A DNA stretch of 64,000 nt, taken from Dethiosulfatibacter aminovorans DSM 17477 (GTDB lineage: Bacteria > Bacillota > Clostridia > Tissierellales > Dethiosulfatibacteraceae). The stretch lies in the NCBI RefSeq assembly GCF_900142005.1, contig NZ_FQZL01000004.1, positions 248,001 to 312,000 on the forward strand, written 5' to 3'. Of this stretch, positions 1-9,060 are shown piece by piece. Position numbers and translations under genes: made by a program. Numbering within the stretch: the first letter of the stretch is position 1; each line of letters opens with the position of its first letter. Under the pieces are notes generated by a model, which saw nothing but the letters and a program-made list of their open reading frames with translations, was not told the DNA's origin and ran no database searches.

Positions 1-768
1 CTGGTTGAGGTTCTCGGACTCAGGGGAATTAAGGTCCACAGCTTTTCATATCCCTCAAGCCATTCCCGTGATGATGTAAAGAAAGAAATAGGTAAATTCA
101 TGGAAACATTCGGTGTTTCAATGGACCAAGTGGAAAATGTAAGGCAGGAGCTTAACGGAATCAGAAAAAAGGCAATGGAAATAGACCGTTTGACTTATGA
201 AGAAAACAAAGCCAGTGGATTTGAAAACCATTTATACCAGATATGCATGAGCGACTGCAATGGTTCGCCGGAAGATTTCGACAAGGAACTTTCCGAGGCT
301 ATGAAGGAAATAAATGGGCGTGAGCCATTAGAAAAGACAATTAGGCTGGGATATATCGGCGTTCCGCCTATGACAGCGGATATTTACGAATTCGTAGAGG
401 GGTTCAATGCAAGGTTTGTATACAACGAAGTACAGCGGGAGTTTACCTTCCCCAGACACGAGGCTGCAAACGATATTTTTGAACAATATTATGACTATAC
501 CTATCCCTACGACAACGACTACAGGATAGGGGAACTTGAGAAGCAGATTGAAATGAGGCAGCTTGACGCCATCATCCATTACACCCAGGCTTTCTGCCAC
601 AGGGCCATTGAAGACATTTATCTCAAGAGCAGGCTGGACATACCTGTATTGAACATAGAAGGCGACAGGAAGAATGAGCTTGATGCACGGACAAAGCTTA
701 GGCTTGAAGCATTTTTGGACATGATTCTTGACGTGAAGGAGAGTAGAAATGAAAGTATTGGGAATTGA
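1..768 (+). CDS. 2-hydroxyacyl-CoA dehydratase D-family subunit, 5' truncated by window
   Basis: The reading frame is open from base 1 and ends at 768, so only the last 255 residues are visible and the start lies outside. The C-terminal part resembles the HgdB/FldC-like subunits of 2-hydroxyacyl-CoA dehydratases, seen in the stretch 'AIIHYTQAFCHRAIED' followed by 'DIPVLNIEGDR' and a closing 'DARTKLRLEAF' segment. These subunits form the iron-sulfur core that removes water from 2-hydroxyacyl-CoA by a radical mechanism in amino acid fermentation. The next gene overlaps by 20 bases and codes for the ATP-driven activator, which supports the assignment. The substrate cannot be read from the sequence. 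The protein could also be a stand-alone, partner-less family member of unknown substrate. Confidence 0.8.
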   Translation: MVEVLGLRGIKVHSFSYPSSHSRDDVKKEIGKFMETFGVSMDQVENVRQELNGIRKKAMEIDRLTYEENKASGFENHLYQICMSDCNGSPEDFDKELSEAMKEINGREPLEKTIRLGYIGVPPMTADIYEFVEGFNARFVYNEVQREFTFPRHEAANDIFEQYYDYTYPYDNDYRIGELEKQIEMRQLDAIIHYTQAFCHRAIEDIYLKSRLDIPVLNIEGDRKNELDARTKLRLEAFLDMILDVKESRNESIGN

Positions 769-1504
769 TTTGGGAAGCCGCGAAGTCAAGCTGGTTTTGA
801 TGGAGGACAGGCAGGTTCTGGAAACCAAAAAAATCAGCACAATGTCCTTTTATCGTGACTATTGCCAATACGATGAAGTGTTGAAGGTGGATGAAGAAAA
901 ATTAGGCATGACCTTTGATATAGGCATATCAACCGGCTATGGAAGGAACAATACGGACTTGAATCGATTCAAGGCAATAAACGAGATCAAGGCGCATGTC
1001 TACGGCGCCGTCTGCCAGACTGGACTTAAGGATTTCATTTTGCTGGATGTGGGAGGCCAGGATGTAAAGATTGTCAAGGTCGAAAAAGGTCTTGCAACGG
1101 ACTTGGAACTTAATGAAAAATGTGCAGCTTCCTGCGGGCGATATCTTGAGAACATGGCAAATGTGCTGGAAGTATCCCTGGATGACATGAGCGAGCATTA
1201 TGAAAATCCTGTGGCACTGAATTCAACCTGTGCAGTATTCTCCGAATCCGAACTCATAGGGAGAATAGCGGAAGGCGTTTCAATGGAGAGGCTTTGCGCA
1301 GGGGTCAATTATTCCATGTACCACAGACTCAAGCCCCTTCTGACAAGATTCAAGGGCAGGAGGCTGGTCCTGGCTGGCGGTGTTGCCAACAACAGTGCTG
1401 TAAAGCACTACCTAAAAGGGCACTACGATGAAATCATCAGGCTGGAAGAGCCCCAGCTCAATGGCGCAATTGGATGCTGCTATTACGGATCAGGAAAGTT
1501 TTAG
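749..1504 (+). CDS. BadF/BadG/HgdC-type activator ATPase of 2-hydroxyacyl-CoA dehydratase
   Basis: This 251-residue protein is the usual length for the homodimeric activator that hydrolyses ATP and passes a high-energy electron to a 2-hydroxyacyl-CoA dehydratase. Visible family features are the N-terminal ASKHA phosphate loop 'GIDLGSREVK', the second loop 'LLDVGGQDVK', and the two cysteines expected to bridge a 4Fe-4S cluster between subunits, in 'NEKCAASCGRYLE' and 'NSTCAVFSESE'. The adenosine motif 'LAGGVANNSAV' is near the C-terminus. It starts inside the end of the dehydratase subunit gene (20-base overlap), which indicates translational coupling. It probably serves the truncated gene before it. 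The substrate of the complex is unknown. Confidence 0.88.
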   Translation: MKVLGIDLGSREVKLVLMEDRQVLETKKISTMSFYRDYCQYDEVLKVDEEKLGMTFDIGISTGYGRNNTDLNRFKAINEIKAHVYGAVCQTGLKDFILLDVGGQDVKIVKVEKGLATDLELNEKCAASCGRYLENMANVLEVSLDDMSEHYENPVALNSTCAVFSESELIGRIAEGVSMERLCAGVNYSMYHRLKPLLTRFKGRRLVLAGGVANNSAVKHYLKGHYDEIIRLEEPQLNGAIGCCYYGSGKF

Positions 1505-1513
1505 GAGGAAAAC

Positions 1514-1933
1514 ATGTATTTATTGAAAGCTGAGCATAGTTTTGACAGCGCACATTTTCTGGCCGGTTACGACGGGAAATGCAGCAATATTCACGGCCAT
1601 AGATGGACGGTGGAAGTTGAGATCCAGTCGGAGAATCTTGTGGCAGATGGAAAACTTAAGGGAATGATAGTGGATTTTTCAGAATTAAAAGAGGACGTCA
1701 AGGAATTGGTGAATGATCTGGATCATGCATTGATCATACAAAAGGATACAATGAGGAAGGAAACACTGAACTGTCTCGTGGAGGATGGATTTAAGATGAT
1801 AGAAGTCGATTTTCGACCTACAGCTGAGAATTTTTCTTTTCACTTTTTCAGCGAGATGGAGAAAAAGGGCTATGATGTGAAACGCACAAGGGTGTATGAA
1901 ACGCCCAACAACAGTGCTGTATATGAAAAGTAA
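1514..1933 (+). CDS. queD: 6-carboxy-5,6,7,8-tetrahydropterin synthase QueD
   Basis: QueD converts 7,8-dihydroneopterin triphosphate to 6-carboxytetrahydropterin, the second step toward preQ0 and queuosine in tRNA. The 139-residue protein has the family's normal size. The zinc histidines are visible in 'FDSAHFL' and 'IHGHRW', the catalytic cysteine sits in 'GKCSNIHGH', and the pterin-binding 'PTAENFS' is near residue 108. The start codon follows AGGAGG by a few bases. It opens a tight cluster with queE, folE and queC, which together make the precursor from GTP, so the pathway role is secure. It lies only nine bases after the dehydratase activator and may share its transcript. Confidence 0.93.
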   Translation: MYLLKAEHSFDSAHFLAGYDGKCSNIHGHRWTVEVEIQSENLVADGKLKGMIVDFSELKEDVKELVNDLDHALIIQKDTMRKETLNCLVEDGFKMIEVDFRPTAENFSFHFFSEMEKKGYDVKRTRVYETPNNSAVYEK

Positions 1934-1952
1934 CAAATGGGGAGAGACATTA

Positions 1953-2618
1953 ATGAAATACAATGTAGTTGAGAGATTCACCAGCATCAACGGTGAAGGA
2001 ATGAAAGCCGGACAGTTGGCGGTGTTTATAAGATTCGCAGGCTGCAATCTTCGTTGTACATACTGCGACACCATGTGGGCCAATGACAAGGATGTGGCAT
2101 ATGAACCCATGACGGCTGAAGAGATATATGATTATATCAAGGGGACAGGAATTGTAAATGTCACCATTACAGGAGGCGAGCCCTTGATTCAGGCAGGTGT
2201 TGACAAGCTGCTGGAATTGCTTTCAGGTGACGAATCTCTATACGTTGAGATAGAGACAAATGGCAGTGTACCATTGAAGGATTTCATGGATTTGACAAAT
2301 CCGCCGTCCTTCACCATGGATTATAAACTGCCTTCCAGTGAAATGGAGAATGGAATGGAAAAGGAAAATTTCAGTTATCTGACTGAAAAGGATACCTTAA
2401 AATTCGTTGTGGGAACCATGGAAGACCTGGAAAGGGCAGACGAATTGATTCGGGAGCACAGGCTGACTGACACTACCAATGTGTATTTCAGCCCTGTATA
2501 CGGAGAGCTGCCTTATGAGGCAATTGTTGATTTTATGAAAGAAAGGAATCTGGGCGGAGTTACTTTCCAGCTTCAGCTGCACAAGTTTGTTTGGAATCCG
2601 GAAGAGAGGTCGGTATAG
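1953..2618 (+). CDS. queE: 7-carboxy-7-deazaguanine synthase QueE (radical SAM)
   Basis: QueE contracts the ring of 6-carboxytetrahydropterin to 7-carboxy-7-deazaguanine using S-adenosylmethionine and a 4Fe-4S cluster. The cluster motif CX3CX2C appears as 'CNLRCTYC' and the glycine-rich SAM motif as 'TITGGEPL'. The N-terminal 'FTSINGEGMKAGQLAVFIRF' is typical of the family. I place the start at 1953 because GGGGAGAG lies just ahead of it; an upstream ATG at 1896 would add a stretch that overlaps queD and has no family likeness. The 221-residue length is normal. The gene ends one base before folE, which implies co-translation. Confidence 0.92.
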   Translation: MKYNVVERFTSINGEGMKAGQLAVFIRFAGCNLRCTYCDTMWANDKDVAYEPMTAEEIYDYIKGTGIVNVTITGGEPLIQAGVDKLLELLSGDESLYVEIETNGSVPLKDFMDLTNPPSFTMDYKLPSSEMENGMEKENFSYLTEKDTLKFVVGTMEDLERADELIREHRLTDTTNVYFSPVYGELPYEAIVDFMKERNLGGVTFQLQLHKFVWNPEERSV

Positions 2619-3245
2619 ATGGAAATCAGGAAGATTACAGAATTTGCAAAAAGAGAAAAGAAGATAGATACGGCAGCCATAGAAAAGCATATCAGAGGCA
2701 TTCTTGTTGCCTTGGGTGATGATCCGGGAAGAGAAGGATTGATTGACACTCCCAAGCGTGTTGCCAAAATGTATGAAGAGGTGTTCGAAGGCATGTGCTA
2801 CAGCAATGAAGAGATTGCAGAAATGTTCGACGTGACCTTTGAAGACGATCTTGATGTGGAACAGGGAAGCAATGATTTTGTTCTGCTGAAAGACATTGAA
2901 ATTTTCAGCTACTGCGAGCATCACCTGGCTCTCATGTACAACATGAAGGTTGCAGTTGCCTACATTCCTACGGAAAAGGTGATAGGACTGAGCAAGATCG
3001 TACGGGTTGCAGAAATGGCAGGCAAGCGACTGCAGCTTCAGGAAAGAATCGGAATGGATATTGCCGAGATAATAGGAATGATAACAGAGTCGGAAGACGT
3101 TGCAGTAATCATAGAAGGCGAGCACTCCTGCATAAGTGCAAGAGGTATCAGGAAGCCTGGAACCAAGACATTGACGACCACCTTGAAAGGACGGTTCAAT
3201 GAGCCTGAACTGATGGGCAAGCTGATGATGATGTACAGAGGCTAG
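2619..3245 (+). CDS. folE: GTP cyclohydrolase I FolE
   Basis: FolE converts GTP to 7,8-dihydroneopterin triphosphate, the entry substrate for both folate and queuosine. The 208-residue protein shows the zinc motif 'YCEHHL' and the second zinc cysteine in 'EHSCISARG', together with '[17 protein letters not shown]' near the N-terminus, which is diagnostic of type I cyclohydrolase. This is not QueF, because the NADPH-dependent nitrile reductase motif is absent. Its place inside the que cluster, directly joined to queE, suggests that it feeds QueD. No queF is present here, so the last step to preQ1 must be coded elsewhere or the cell may use a different end product. Confidence 0.93.
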   Translation: MEIRKITEFAKREKKIDTAAIEKHIRGILVALGDDPGREGLIDTPKRVAKMYEEVFEGMCYSNEEIAEMFDVTFEDDLDVEQGSNDFVLLKDIEIFSYCEHHLALMYNMKVAVAYIPTEKVIGLSKIVRVAEMAGKRLQLQERIGMDIAEIIGMITESEDVAVIIEGEHSCISARGIRKPGTKTLTTTLKGRFNEPELMGKLMMMYRG

Positions 3246-3291
3246 AAAAGGTATGGAATTATAGAATTAAAGAAGAAAGGCAGGAAATATT

Positions 3292-3957
3292 ATGAATACG
3301 GAAAAAGCAGTCGTGGTTTTCAGCGGCGGACAGGACAGTACAACGTGCTTGTTCTGGGCAATGAAAGAATTTGGTGAAGTAGTGGCGGTTTCCTTTGACT
3401 ACAGTCAGAAGCACGTTCTGGAGCTGGAATGTGCAAGGGAAATCTGCACAAAGCACAACATAGAGCATCACAGTTTGGATCTTAGTCTCTTGAACCAGCT
3501 TGCACCCAATGCACTGACCAGAAAAGACATAGACGTTGATGAAACGGCGCCGGAGGAAGGACTCCCCAACACTTTTGTTGACGGAAGAAATATGATATTC
3601 TTGACATATGCCGCTGTAATTGCCAAACAGAAGGGAATCAACAATATAGTTACAGGGGTTTCCCAGAGTGATTTCAGCGGATATCCCGACTGTCGCGACG
3701 TCTTCATCAAGTCCTTGAATGTCACATTGAACCTGGCCATGGATTATCAGTTCGACATCCATACACCGCTCATGTGGATAGATAAGGAAGCAACCTGGAG
3801 AATGGCCTATGAACTGGGCATCCTCGATGTAATAGAGAATGAGACCTTGACCTGCTACAACGGAATCAAGGGCAAAGGATGCGGTGAATGCCCGGCATGC
3901 CATTTGAGAAACAAGGGTTATGAGAAGTTCAAGGAGTCACTGAAGAAAGAAAATTAA
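3292..3957 (+). CDS. queC: 7-cyano-7-deazaguanine synthase QueC
   Basis: QueC uses ATP and ammonia to turn 7-carboxy-7-deazaguanine into preQ0. The N-terminal PP-loop '[11 protein letters not shown]' binds ATP, and four cysteines near the C-terminus ('[17 protein letters not shown]') form the structural zinc site. The 221-residue length is standard. The start follows a GGCAGG-like ribosome site. It is the last gene of the que cluster and is followed convergently by mrp on the other strand with only eight bases between stops, so no clear intrinsic terminator fits between them. Confidence 0.93.
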   Translation: MNTEKAVVVFSGGQDSTTCLFWAMKEFGEVVAVSFDYSQKHVLELECAREICTKHNIEHHSLDLSLLNQLAPNALTRKDIDVDETAPEEGLPNTFVDGRNMIFLTYAAVIAKQKGINNIVTGVSQSDFSGYPDCRDVFIKSLNVTLNLAMDYQFDIHTPLMWIDKEATWRMAYELGILDVIENETLTCYNGIKGKGCGECPACHLRNKGYEKFKESLKKEN

Positions 3958-3965
3958 AGGATGGA

Positions 3966-4745
3966 TCAATCCAATGCATCGGGGACGCCATCCAGCCAAT
4001 CACCTTTGAAATTTTCGATTTCACCTGAATCACAGGCCGAAGCCAGTTCGGGAACGATGGGTATTCTGCCCAGCAGTCTTATATTGTGTTCTTTGCATAT
4101 GTCATCGATTTTGCTCTCGCCAAAAATATGGTATTTTTTGCCGCAAAAATCACAGGTAAACCATGACATATTTTCGATTATGCCGATTATGGGAATGTCC
4201 ATCATGTTTGCCATCTTTATTGCCTTGGATACGATCATGGATACAAGGTCCTGGGGTGAAGTCACTACGATTATGCCGTCAACCTTGATGGACTGGAATA
4301 CAGTCAGCGATGCATCTGCTGTTCCCGGAGGCAGGTCTATGAACATATAGTCTATGTCCTGCCATATCACGTCTTTCCAGAATTGCTTTATTATTGCAGA
4401 TATACGAGGCCCTCTCCATACGATAGGGTCTGTTTCGTTATCCAATAAAAAATTTACGGACATGATTTCAATACCTGTTTTGCTTTTCGGAGGAAGCATG
4501 CCGATGTCTGATGTCGGTATGCATTCATGGACACCGAAGGCTTTGGGAATTGACGGACCTGTTACATCAGCATCCATAATTGCTACATTATATCCCTTCC
4601 TTCTCATTATTACAGCGAGCATAGAGGCCACAATGGATTTGCCTACTCCTCCTTTTCCGCTTATAATTCCGATTACCTTTTTAATATGATTCAATTCGTT
4701 TGTTTCTACAGAAAAATCCGTTTTATTATCACCGGTACCCTTCAT
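3966..4745 (-). CDS. Mrp/NBP35-type P-loop ATPase, iron-sulfur carrier
   Basis: This 259-residue protein belongs to the Mrp/ApbC/Nbp35 group, which binds a labile 4Fe-4S cluster and delivers it to target proteins. The deviant Walker A motif appears as 'GKGGVGKS', switch regions as 'DADVTGPS' and 'DLPPGTAD', and the cluster-binding CXXC as 'TCDFCGKKYH' near residue 198. The start has a GAGGGA ribosome site. It lacks the N-terminal DUF59 domain found in longer Mrp proteins. It is monocistronic and convergent with queC. Many of its neighbours are iron-sulfur enzymes, but a specific client cannot be named. Confidence 0.88.
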   Translation of the reverse strand: MKGTGDNKTDFSVETNELNHIKKVIGIISGKGGVGKSIVASMLAVIMRRKGYNVAIMDADVTGPSIPKAFGVHECIPTSDIGMLPPKSKTGIEIMSVNFLLDNETDPIVWRGPRISAIIKQFWKDVIWQDIDYMFIDLPPGTADASLTVFQSIKVDGIIVVTSPQDLVSMIVSKAIKMANMMDIPIIGIIENMSWFTCDFCGKKYHIFGESKIDDICKEHNIRLLGRIPIVPELASACDSGEIENFKGDWLDGVPDALD

Positions 4746-4953
4746 TTTAATCCCTCACTCAACAAAGAATAATCATATGCCTATAATTTAATTATACTCC
4801 ATGGTGTATATATGTCAAATTGATTTCCCGGGGCGGACATGGTTTTACAGGTTGTGATATAATTAGTTTATAGGCAGTAATTTCAAAAATGATTTTAAAC
4901 CTGGAAAGATATGATTTATAATGGCAAAATGTTGTATTTGAAGGGATGATATA

Positions 4954-5862
4954 ATGAAAGATATTCTAGAGTTGGAAGGGATTTCAAAAGTCATCAAGGG
5001 AAGAACGATACTGGATGACATAAGCTTCGCTGTAAAAAGAGGTCAGATATACGGTTTTCTTGGTCCAAACGGAGCAGGGAAGACAATGACCCTTAGAATG
5101 ATCGCAGGACTGATCAGACCGTCAAAGGGTAGAATATCAATTTGCGGACACAGTGTGGCAAAATCTTTTGTAAAGGCTATGGAAAATGTCGGTTGCATTA
5201 TTGAGTACCCTGAGTTTTATGAATTCATGTCAGGATATGACAACTTGATGATGCTAAGGGCAATGGAACCGATCATTGAAAAGAGTCATGTACGGGACAC
5301 CATTGAACTTGTAGGAATGAGCCACAGGATAAATGACAGGGTGAGTTCCTATTCCCTTGGCATGAAACAGAGGCTGGGGATTGCCCAGGCACTTATGAAA
5401 AAACCAAGTCTTCTGATATTGGATGAACCCACAAACGGACTTGATCCAGCAGGCATTAAAGAATTCAGGGAACTGTTGAAATCTCTGGTTTCGAACTCTG
5501 ATATTTCTATTTTGCTTTCAAGCCATCTGCTGTCGGAAGTACAAATGATATGTGATGAAGTTGCAATAATAATGCATGGCAGGATCATCAGAACTTCAAA
5601 GGTAAGTGATCTTACCATGGGCAGGAAAGTGATATGGCAGGTGGATGACGTTCAAAGAGCGGTTGGACTATTAAGAAATGAATTTGATATCATCTCATAT
5701 GTAGACGATGACAATGCAATAAATGCATTCGTGGATGATGATTTGACAGAGATAAACGAGGCGCTTGTCAATTCCGGAATAGGTCTTAGGACTGTATTCA
5801 GGACCAAGAGGACTCTGGAGGAATTGTTCATTGAGTTGACTGGAGGCGAAACAATTGGTTAG
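4954..5862 (+). CDS. ABC transporter ATP-binding protein (BcrA/CcmA type)
   Basis: The 302-residue ATPase drives an ABC-2 type exporter. Walker A is 'GPNGAGKT', the signature region is 'SSYSLGMKQRLGIAQ', and Walker B is 'LLILDEPTNGLDP'. The LGMKQ signature and the extra C-terminal domain of about 80 residues are typical of bacitracin/lantibiotic-immunity and drug exporters of the BcrA class. It overlaps the following permease gene by eight bases, so both proteins are made together. The substrate is unknown. The 208-base gap upstream has TATAAT-like elements but no clear promoter pair. Confidence 0.85.
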   Translation: MKDILELEGISKVIKGRTILDDISFAVKRGQIYGFLGPNGAGKTMTLRMIAGLIRPSKGRISICGHSVAKSFVKAMENVGCIIEYPEFYEFMSGYDNLMMLRAMEPIIEKSHVRDTIELVGMSHRINDRVSSYSLGMKQRLGIAQALMKKPSLLILDEPTNGLDPAGIKEFRELLKSLVSNSDISILLSSHLLSEVQMICDEVAIIMHGRIIRTSKVSDLTMGRKVIWQVDDVQRAVGLLRNEFDIISYVDDDNAINAFVDDDLTEINEALVNSGIGLRTVFRTKRTLEELFIELTGGETIG

Positions 5863-6859
5863 TCTAGTTGAGAATGAAGTGGCAAAAATCATCTGCAAGA
5901 AAAGACTGCATGTGATAGTTGTCATTCTACTGGTTATTATCGGTTTGTTTGCCTACGGCGAGAATTACACAATATCCAGGATGCAGCAAAGGGTAGCTGA
6001 CGAGATGGGAATTGAGAATTCAACGGAGTGGGAAAATCTCATAAGACAGCAACTGTCAGACCTGGAGCGCCGAATGAACAATCCATATATACCTGAAGAG
6101 GGAAGAGCTTCTCTTCGCGTAAGAATAGACCAGCTCAGCTTTTATCTCGACAAGGGCATCAATCCCATAAGTCCCACATCGGCAAAATTCATGGGGGATT
6201 TCATGGAGCAGTCAATTCTTTTGCTTTTGCCTCTTATGATAATCATACTTGCTGCAGACATAGTGTCTGGAGAATTCAACAGCGGTACAATCAAGCTTTT
6301 GCTCACAAGACCTGTCCAGAGGTGGAAAATCCTTCTGAGCAAGTTGTGGGCCATCACTATAATGGAAATGGTTGTAATAATCTCCATTGCGATTATTTCC
6401 TGGCTTGTTTCCATTGTGGTCTTCAGGCAAGGTGGATTTAACGAGCCTGTTATAACGGGTTTCAGGATATTGGAGGGACGGCTTGATGCATCACAAATTC
6501 GAACAATACCACGGTGGCAGTATCTTGTAATGGTTTATTCCATAGGCTACTATGTTGCCTTTGTAATAGGCTGTCTTTCACTAATGGTTTCCGTTATGGT
6601 GAAAAGCACATCGGCTTCAATAGGGATCATGATGTCGGCATTGATTGGAGGAAGCTTCCTAAGCCTGTTCATAGCGGACTGGAAGATTACCAGATACCTT
6701 TTTACCGTAAACATGAATCTTGTGTCTTTCCTGTCCGGCGAATTCATAATTTTTGAAGGGTTGAGCATGACGTTTTCAACTCTTGTCCTCCTGGGCTGGG
6801 CAACGGGATCCCTTGTTTTGGCTTTTATAAAGTTTACCCGTGAGGATATTCTGTCATGA
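5855..6859 (+). CDS. ABC-2 type transporter permease, TTG start
   Basis: This 334-residue membrane protein is the partner of the preceding ATPase. It has one N-terminal membrane segment at about residues 17-33, a long extracellular region to about residue 120, then five further hydrophobic segments; 'EFNSGTIKLLLTRPVQRWKILLSK' is cut here to its hallmark 'SGTIKLLLTRPV', typical of ABC-2 permeases. The start is TTG at 5855, inside the end of the ATPase gene, with GGAGG eight bases ahead; no ATG offers a better fit. The pair probably exports a small molecule or peptide, or protects the envelope. The substrate is not indicated. Confidence 0.82.
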   Translation: MVSLVENEVAKIICKKRLHVIVVILLVIIGLFAYGENYTISRMQQRVADEMGIENSTEWENLIRQQLSDLERRMNNPYIPEEGRASLRVRIDQLSFYLDKGINPISPTSAKFMGDFMEQSILLLLPLMIIILAADIVSGEFNSGTIKLLLTRPVQRWKILLSKLWAITIMEMVVIISIAIISWLVSIVVFRQGGFNEPVITGFRILEGRLDASQIRTIPRWQYLVMVYSIGYYVAFVIGCLSLMVSVMVKSTSASIGIMMSALIGGSFLSLFIADWKITRYLFTVNMNLVSFLSGEFIIFEGLSMTFSTLVLLGWATGSLVLAFIKFTREDILS

Positions 6860-6875
6860 TGTGAGGTGAGGTAAA

Positions 6876-7649
6876 ATGTACAGAAAGTCGTATTGGCATG
6901 TATTCATCCTGATTTTCATTATAGGCATTGTCGTCTTCATAGCAGGCTTCAGCCAGGCCCTATCCATAGGGAGAGAGGTAACTAAGGAGACGGTTGACGA
7001 GGAGGATGTTGAAGTGGAAAAACCCCAGGAATATGTCGGAGAGTATCGAATAATTGCCTTGGGGGATTCCCTGGCAAGAGGTACGGGGGACATTTCAGGA
7101 GAAGGATTTGTAGGAAGGATGGTTGAAAGCGGCGACCTCAACGGAGGTAAACCTGTCAATCTTTACAATCTGTCTGTGGAGGGCATGCGTTCCATCGAAC
7201 TGGTTGAACAGGTGAAGGATCCGCAAACGGTTGAAGGATTTGCTGATGCTGACATAATAATAATATCAATAGGGGGAAATGACTTGAGGGATATATTGAA
7301 TGAGTCTGCCGTTGATCAGGCGGAAGCATTTCAATCTGCCTTGGGGGCGTATTTGTACAATGTTGATTTCATACTAAAAAGCATAAGAAGCGCCAATGAA
7401 GGGGGACTTGTTGTATTCCTCGGTCTCTTTAATCCCGGTGACGGTGATGACAAGACAAGAAACATGTATTTGCTTGAATGGAACAATAGAACCTGGCAGC
7501 TCATGGAGATGTATGAAAACACCCTGTATGTTCCGACTTACGATCTTTTCAAGTACAATTCAAATGAGTACATTTCAGTGGACGGACTTCACCCAAATGA
7601 TGAGGGATATGAAGCCATAGCAAAACGAATACTTGGGAGTATTAAATAG
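6876..7649 (+). CDS. Membrane-anchored SGNH/GDSL-family hydrolase
   Basis: The 257-residue protein has an N-terminal signal anchor at about residues 8-27 and a lipase/esterase-like domain outside the membrane. The SGNH blocks are seen in order: 'IIALGDSLARG' with the catalytic serine, the glycine block, 'SIGGNDLR' with the conserved asparagine, and 'VDGLHPNDEG' with the Asp-X-X-His pair. The family removes acyl or acetyl groups from lipids or wall polymers. The gene starts 16 bases after the ABC-2 permease and is probably in the same operon, so it may act on the envelope with that exporter. The actual substrate is unknown. Confidence 0.83.
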   Translation: MYRKSYWHVFILIFIIGIVVFIAGFSQALSIGREVTKETVDEEDVEVEKPQEYVGEYRIIALGDSLARGTGDISGEGFVGRMVESGDLNGGKPVNLYNLSVEGMRSIELVEQVKDPQTVEGFADADIIIISIGGNDLRDILNESAVDQAEAFQSALGAYLYNVDFILKSIRSANEGGLVVFLGLFNPGDGDDKTRNMYLLEWNNRTWQLMEMYENTLYVPTYDLFKYNSNEYISVDGLHPNDEGYEAIAKRILGSIK

Positions 7650-7679
7650 AAAGCATTAGAGATGGAGGTTATACATTAA

Positions 7680-8837
7680 ATGACAGTCAAAGTATATGAT
7701 GTATTGGATATTGCCAAAGAGCACGGCATCAGCCTTGTGGCGGGTGAAAAGGGATTGAACAGGGATGTGAAGTGGTTCCGTGTAATGGAGAGTTGTGAAG
7801 TTCTCGAATATTTGGAGGAAGGGCTTTTGCTGTTTACCACAGGCCTGGCCATTAAGAGCAAAAAACAGTTGTTCAATCTTGTCAAGAATCAGCATGAGGC
7901 GAATTCCAGTGCAACGGTGCTCCATGTTGGAAAGAACATCAAGGAGATACCTAAGGAGATTATTGATTATTGCAATGAACATGACTATCCGTTGATGGAG
8001 GTTCCATGGGAAAACAGTCTTCCCATGATGATGAAGGACTTCAGCATGCTTTTTCTGGAATACGACCGCATTGACAAGGAATTGGAAGAGGCCTTTAAAA
8101 ATGCCATATCCTATAGTGAGAAGACTGAACTGTATCTGCCTATGTTCAAGGAGCACGGATGCAGGGAGAATGATACCTATGGTGTTGCCATATTTGAATT
8201 TTGTGAAGGAATAGAACTTCCAAAGGACAATAGGAAAAAACAGATAATTAGAAAAATAAGGATGATACTGCTGTCTGCAGGGACAAAATCGTTTTTTATT
8301 GAATTGGAAAGAAACCTTGTCCTTCTCTTTGCCGATTACTCAATTGACGTGATAAATCAGGTTGTTGAAAAACTGTTGGATGCATTGAACTCTCTTGACT
8401 ATGACTTCAACATCGGAATAGGCATGAATCAGAAAGGGGCAGAAAAAATATCCGACTCTTACCTGCAGGCTAAATGGTGCATCAAGATTGGAAGAAACAA
8501 GAATTTGAAGAACAGTATTGTACATTTCGAGGATATTGGAGTATACAAAATCCTGTCGCGCGTTGATTACAAGCTGTTGAAGGAGTACTACCAGGATACC
8601 GTTGGTGTATTGGATGAATATGATAAATTGAAAGATACGGAATTAAAAAAACTGCTTCGTTTATATATAAACAATAACAGGAGCGAGAAGAAAGTTGCCG
8701 AACTGCTGTTTCTGCACAGAAATACAGTGAATTACAGAATATCAAAAATCAAGAAGCTACTGGACTGTGACTTGTCCGATACTGAGGATTTTGTAAGGGT
8801 TTACCTGGCATTTTGCATTGAGAACCTTTTATCATGA
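7680..8837 (+). CDS. PucR-family transcriptional regulator
   Basis: The 385-residue protein has the PucR plan: an N-terminal purine-catabolism-type sensing domain (about residues 1-125), a middle GGDEF-like region, and a C-terminal helix-turn-helix of the HTH_30 kind at about 325-380 ('KVAELLFLHRNTVNYRISKI'). PucR proteins commonly activate purine, amino acid or amine catabolism in response to a ligand. It ends in a clear terminator, and the next genes code for an opine dehydrogenase and Na+-coupled transporters, which it may control. GGAGG sits about 11 bases before the ATG, which is long but acceptable. The ligand is not evident. Confidence 0.85.
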   Translation: MTVKVYDVLDIAKEHGISLVAGEKGLNRDVKWFRVMESCEVLEYLEEGLLLFTTGLAIKSKKQLFNLVKNQHEANSSATVLHVGKNIKEIPKEIIDYCNEHDYPLMEVPWENSLPMMMKDFSMLFLEYDRIDKELEEAFKNAISYSEKTELYLPMFKEHGCRENDTYGVAIFEFCEGIELPKDNRKKQIIRKIRMILLSAGTKSFFIELERNLVLLFADYSIDVINQVVEKLLDALNSLDYDFNIGIGMNQKGAEKISDSYLQAKWCIKIGRNKNLKNSIVHFEDIGVYKILSRVDYKLLKEYYQDTVGVLDEYDKLKDTELKKLLRLYINNNRSEKKVAELLFLHRNTVNYRISKIKKLLDCDLSDTEDFVRVYLAFCIENLLS

Positions 8838-8857
8838 CCAAGTAGCATTGGGAATGG

Positions 8858-8887
8858 AGTCTATCAAATATGATAGGCTCTTTTTTA
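8858..8887 (+). terminator. Rho-independent terminator after the PucR regulator
   Basis: A ten-base stem (GAGTCTATCA paired with TGATAGGCTC, one wobble) with a four-base loop is followed by six T residues. It ends the transcript that contains the PucR gene. The following 170 bases up to 9061 hold the promoter region of the opine dehydrogenase gene; I see no clear -35/-10 pair there. Confidence 0.85.
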
Positions 8888-9060
8888 GTTTTTGGGGATA
8901 TCCTCATTTTATGCGATAATGATAAAAATTTAACAAAAATATGTGCTGAAGCACAAAGAACTTTGGGTAAAAGTCCGTATATCGCCGAGAAAACGTTTGC
9001 TATACTTAAGTTGCAGAACAGAGTGTTACATACGAAAGGTTGAAATCAAGGAGGATTATT

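Noticed and set aside
2397..3125. Long minus-strand frame (242 codons) opposite queE and folE
   Set aside because: It lies wholly over two well-supported genes, has no ribosome site or family likeness and is a shadow of their codon use.
8960..9020. Possible sigma-54 promoter before the opine dehydrogenase gene
   Set aside because: A TTTGCT element exists but the -24 position reads TCGCC, lacking the essential GG.
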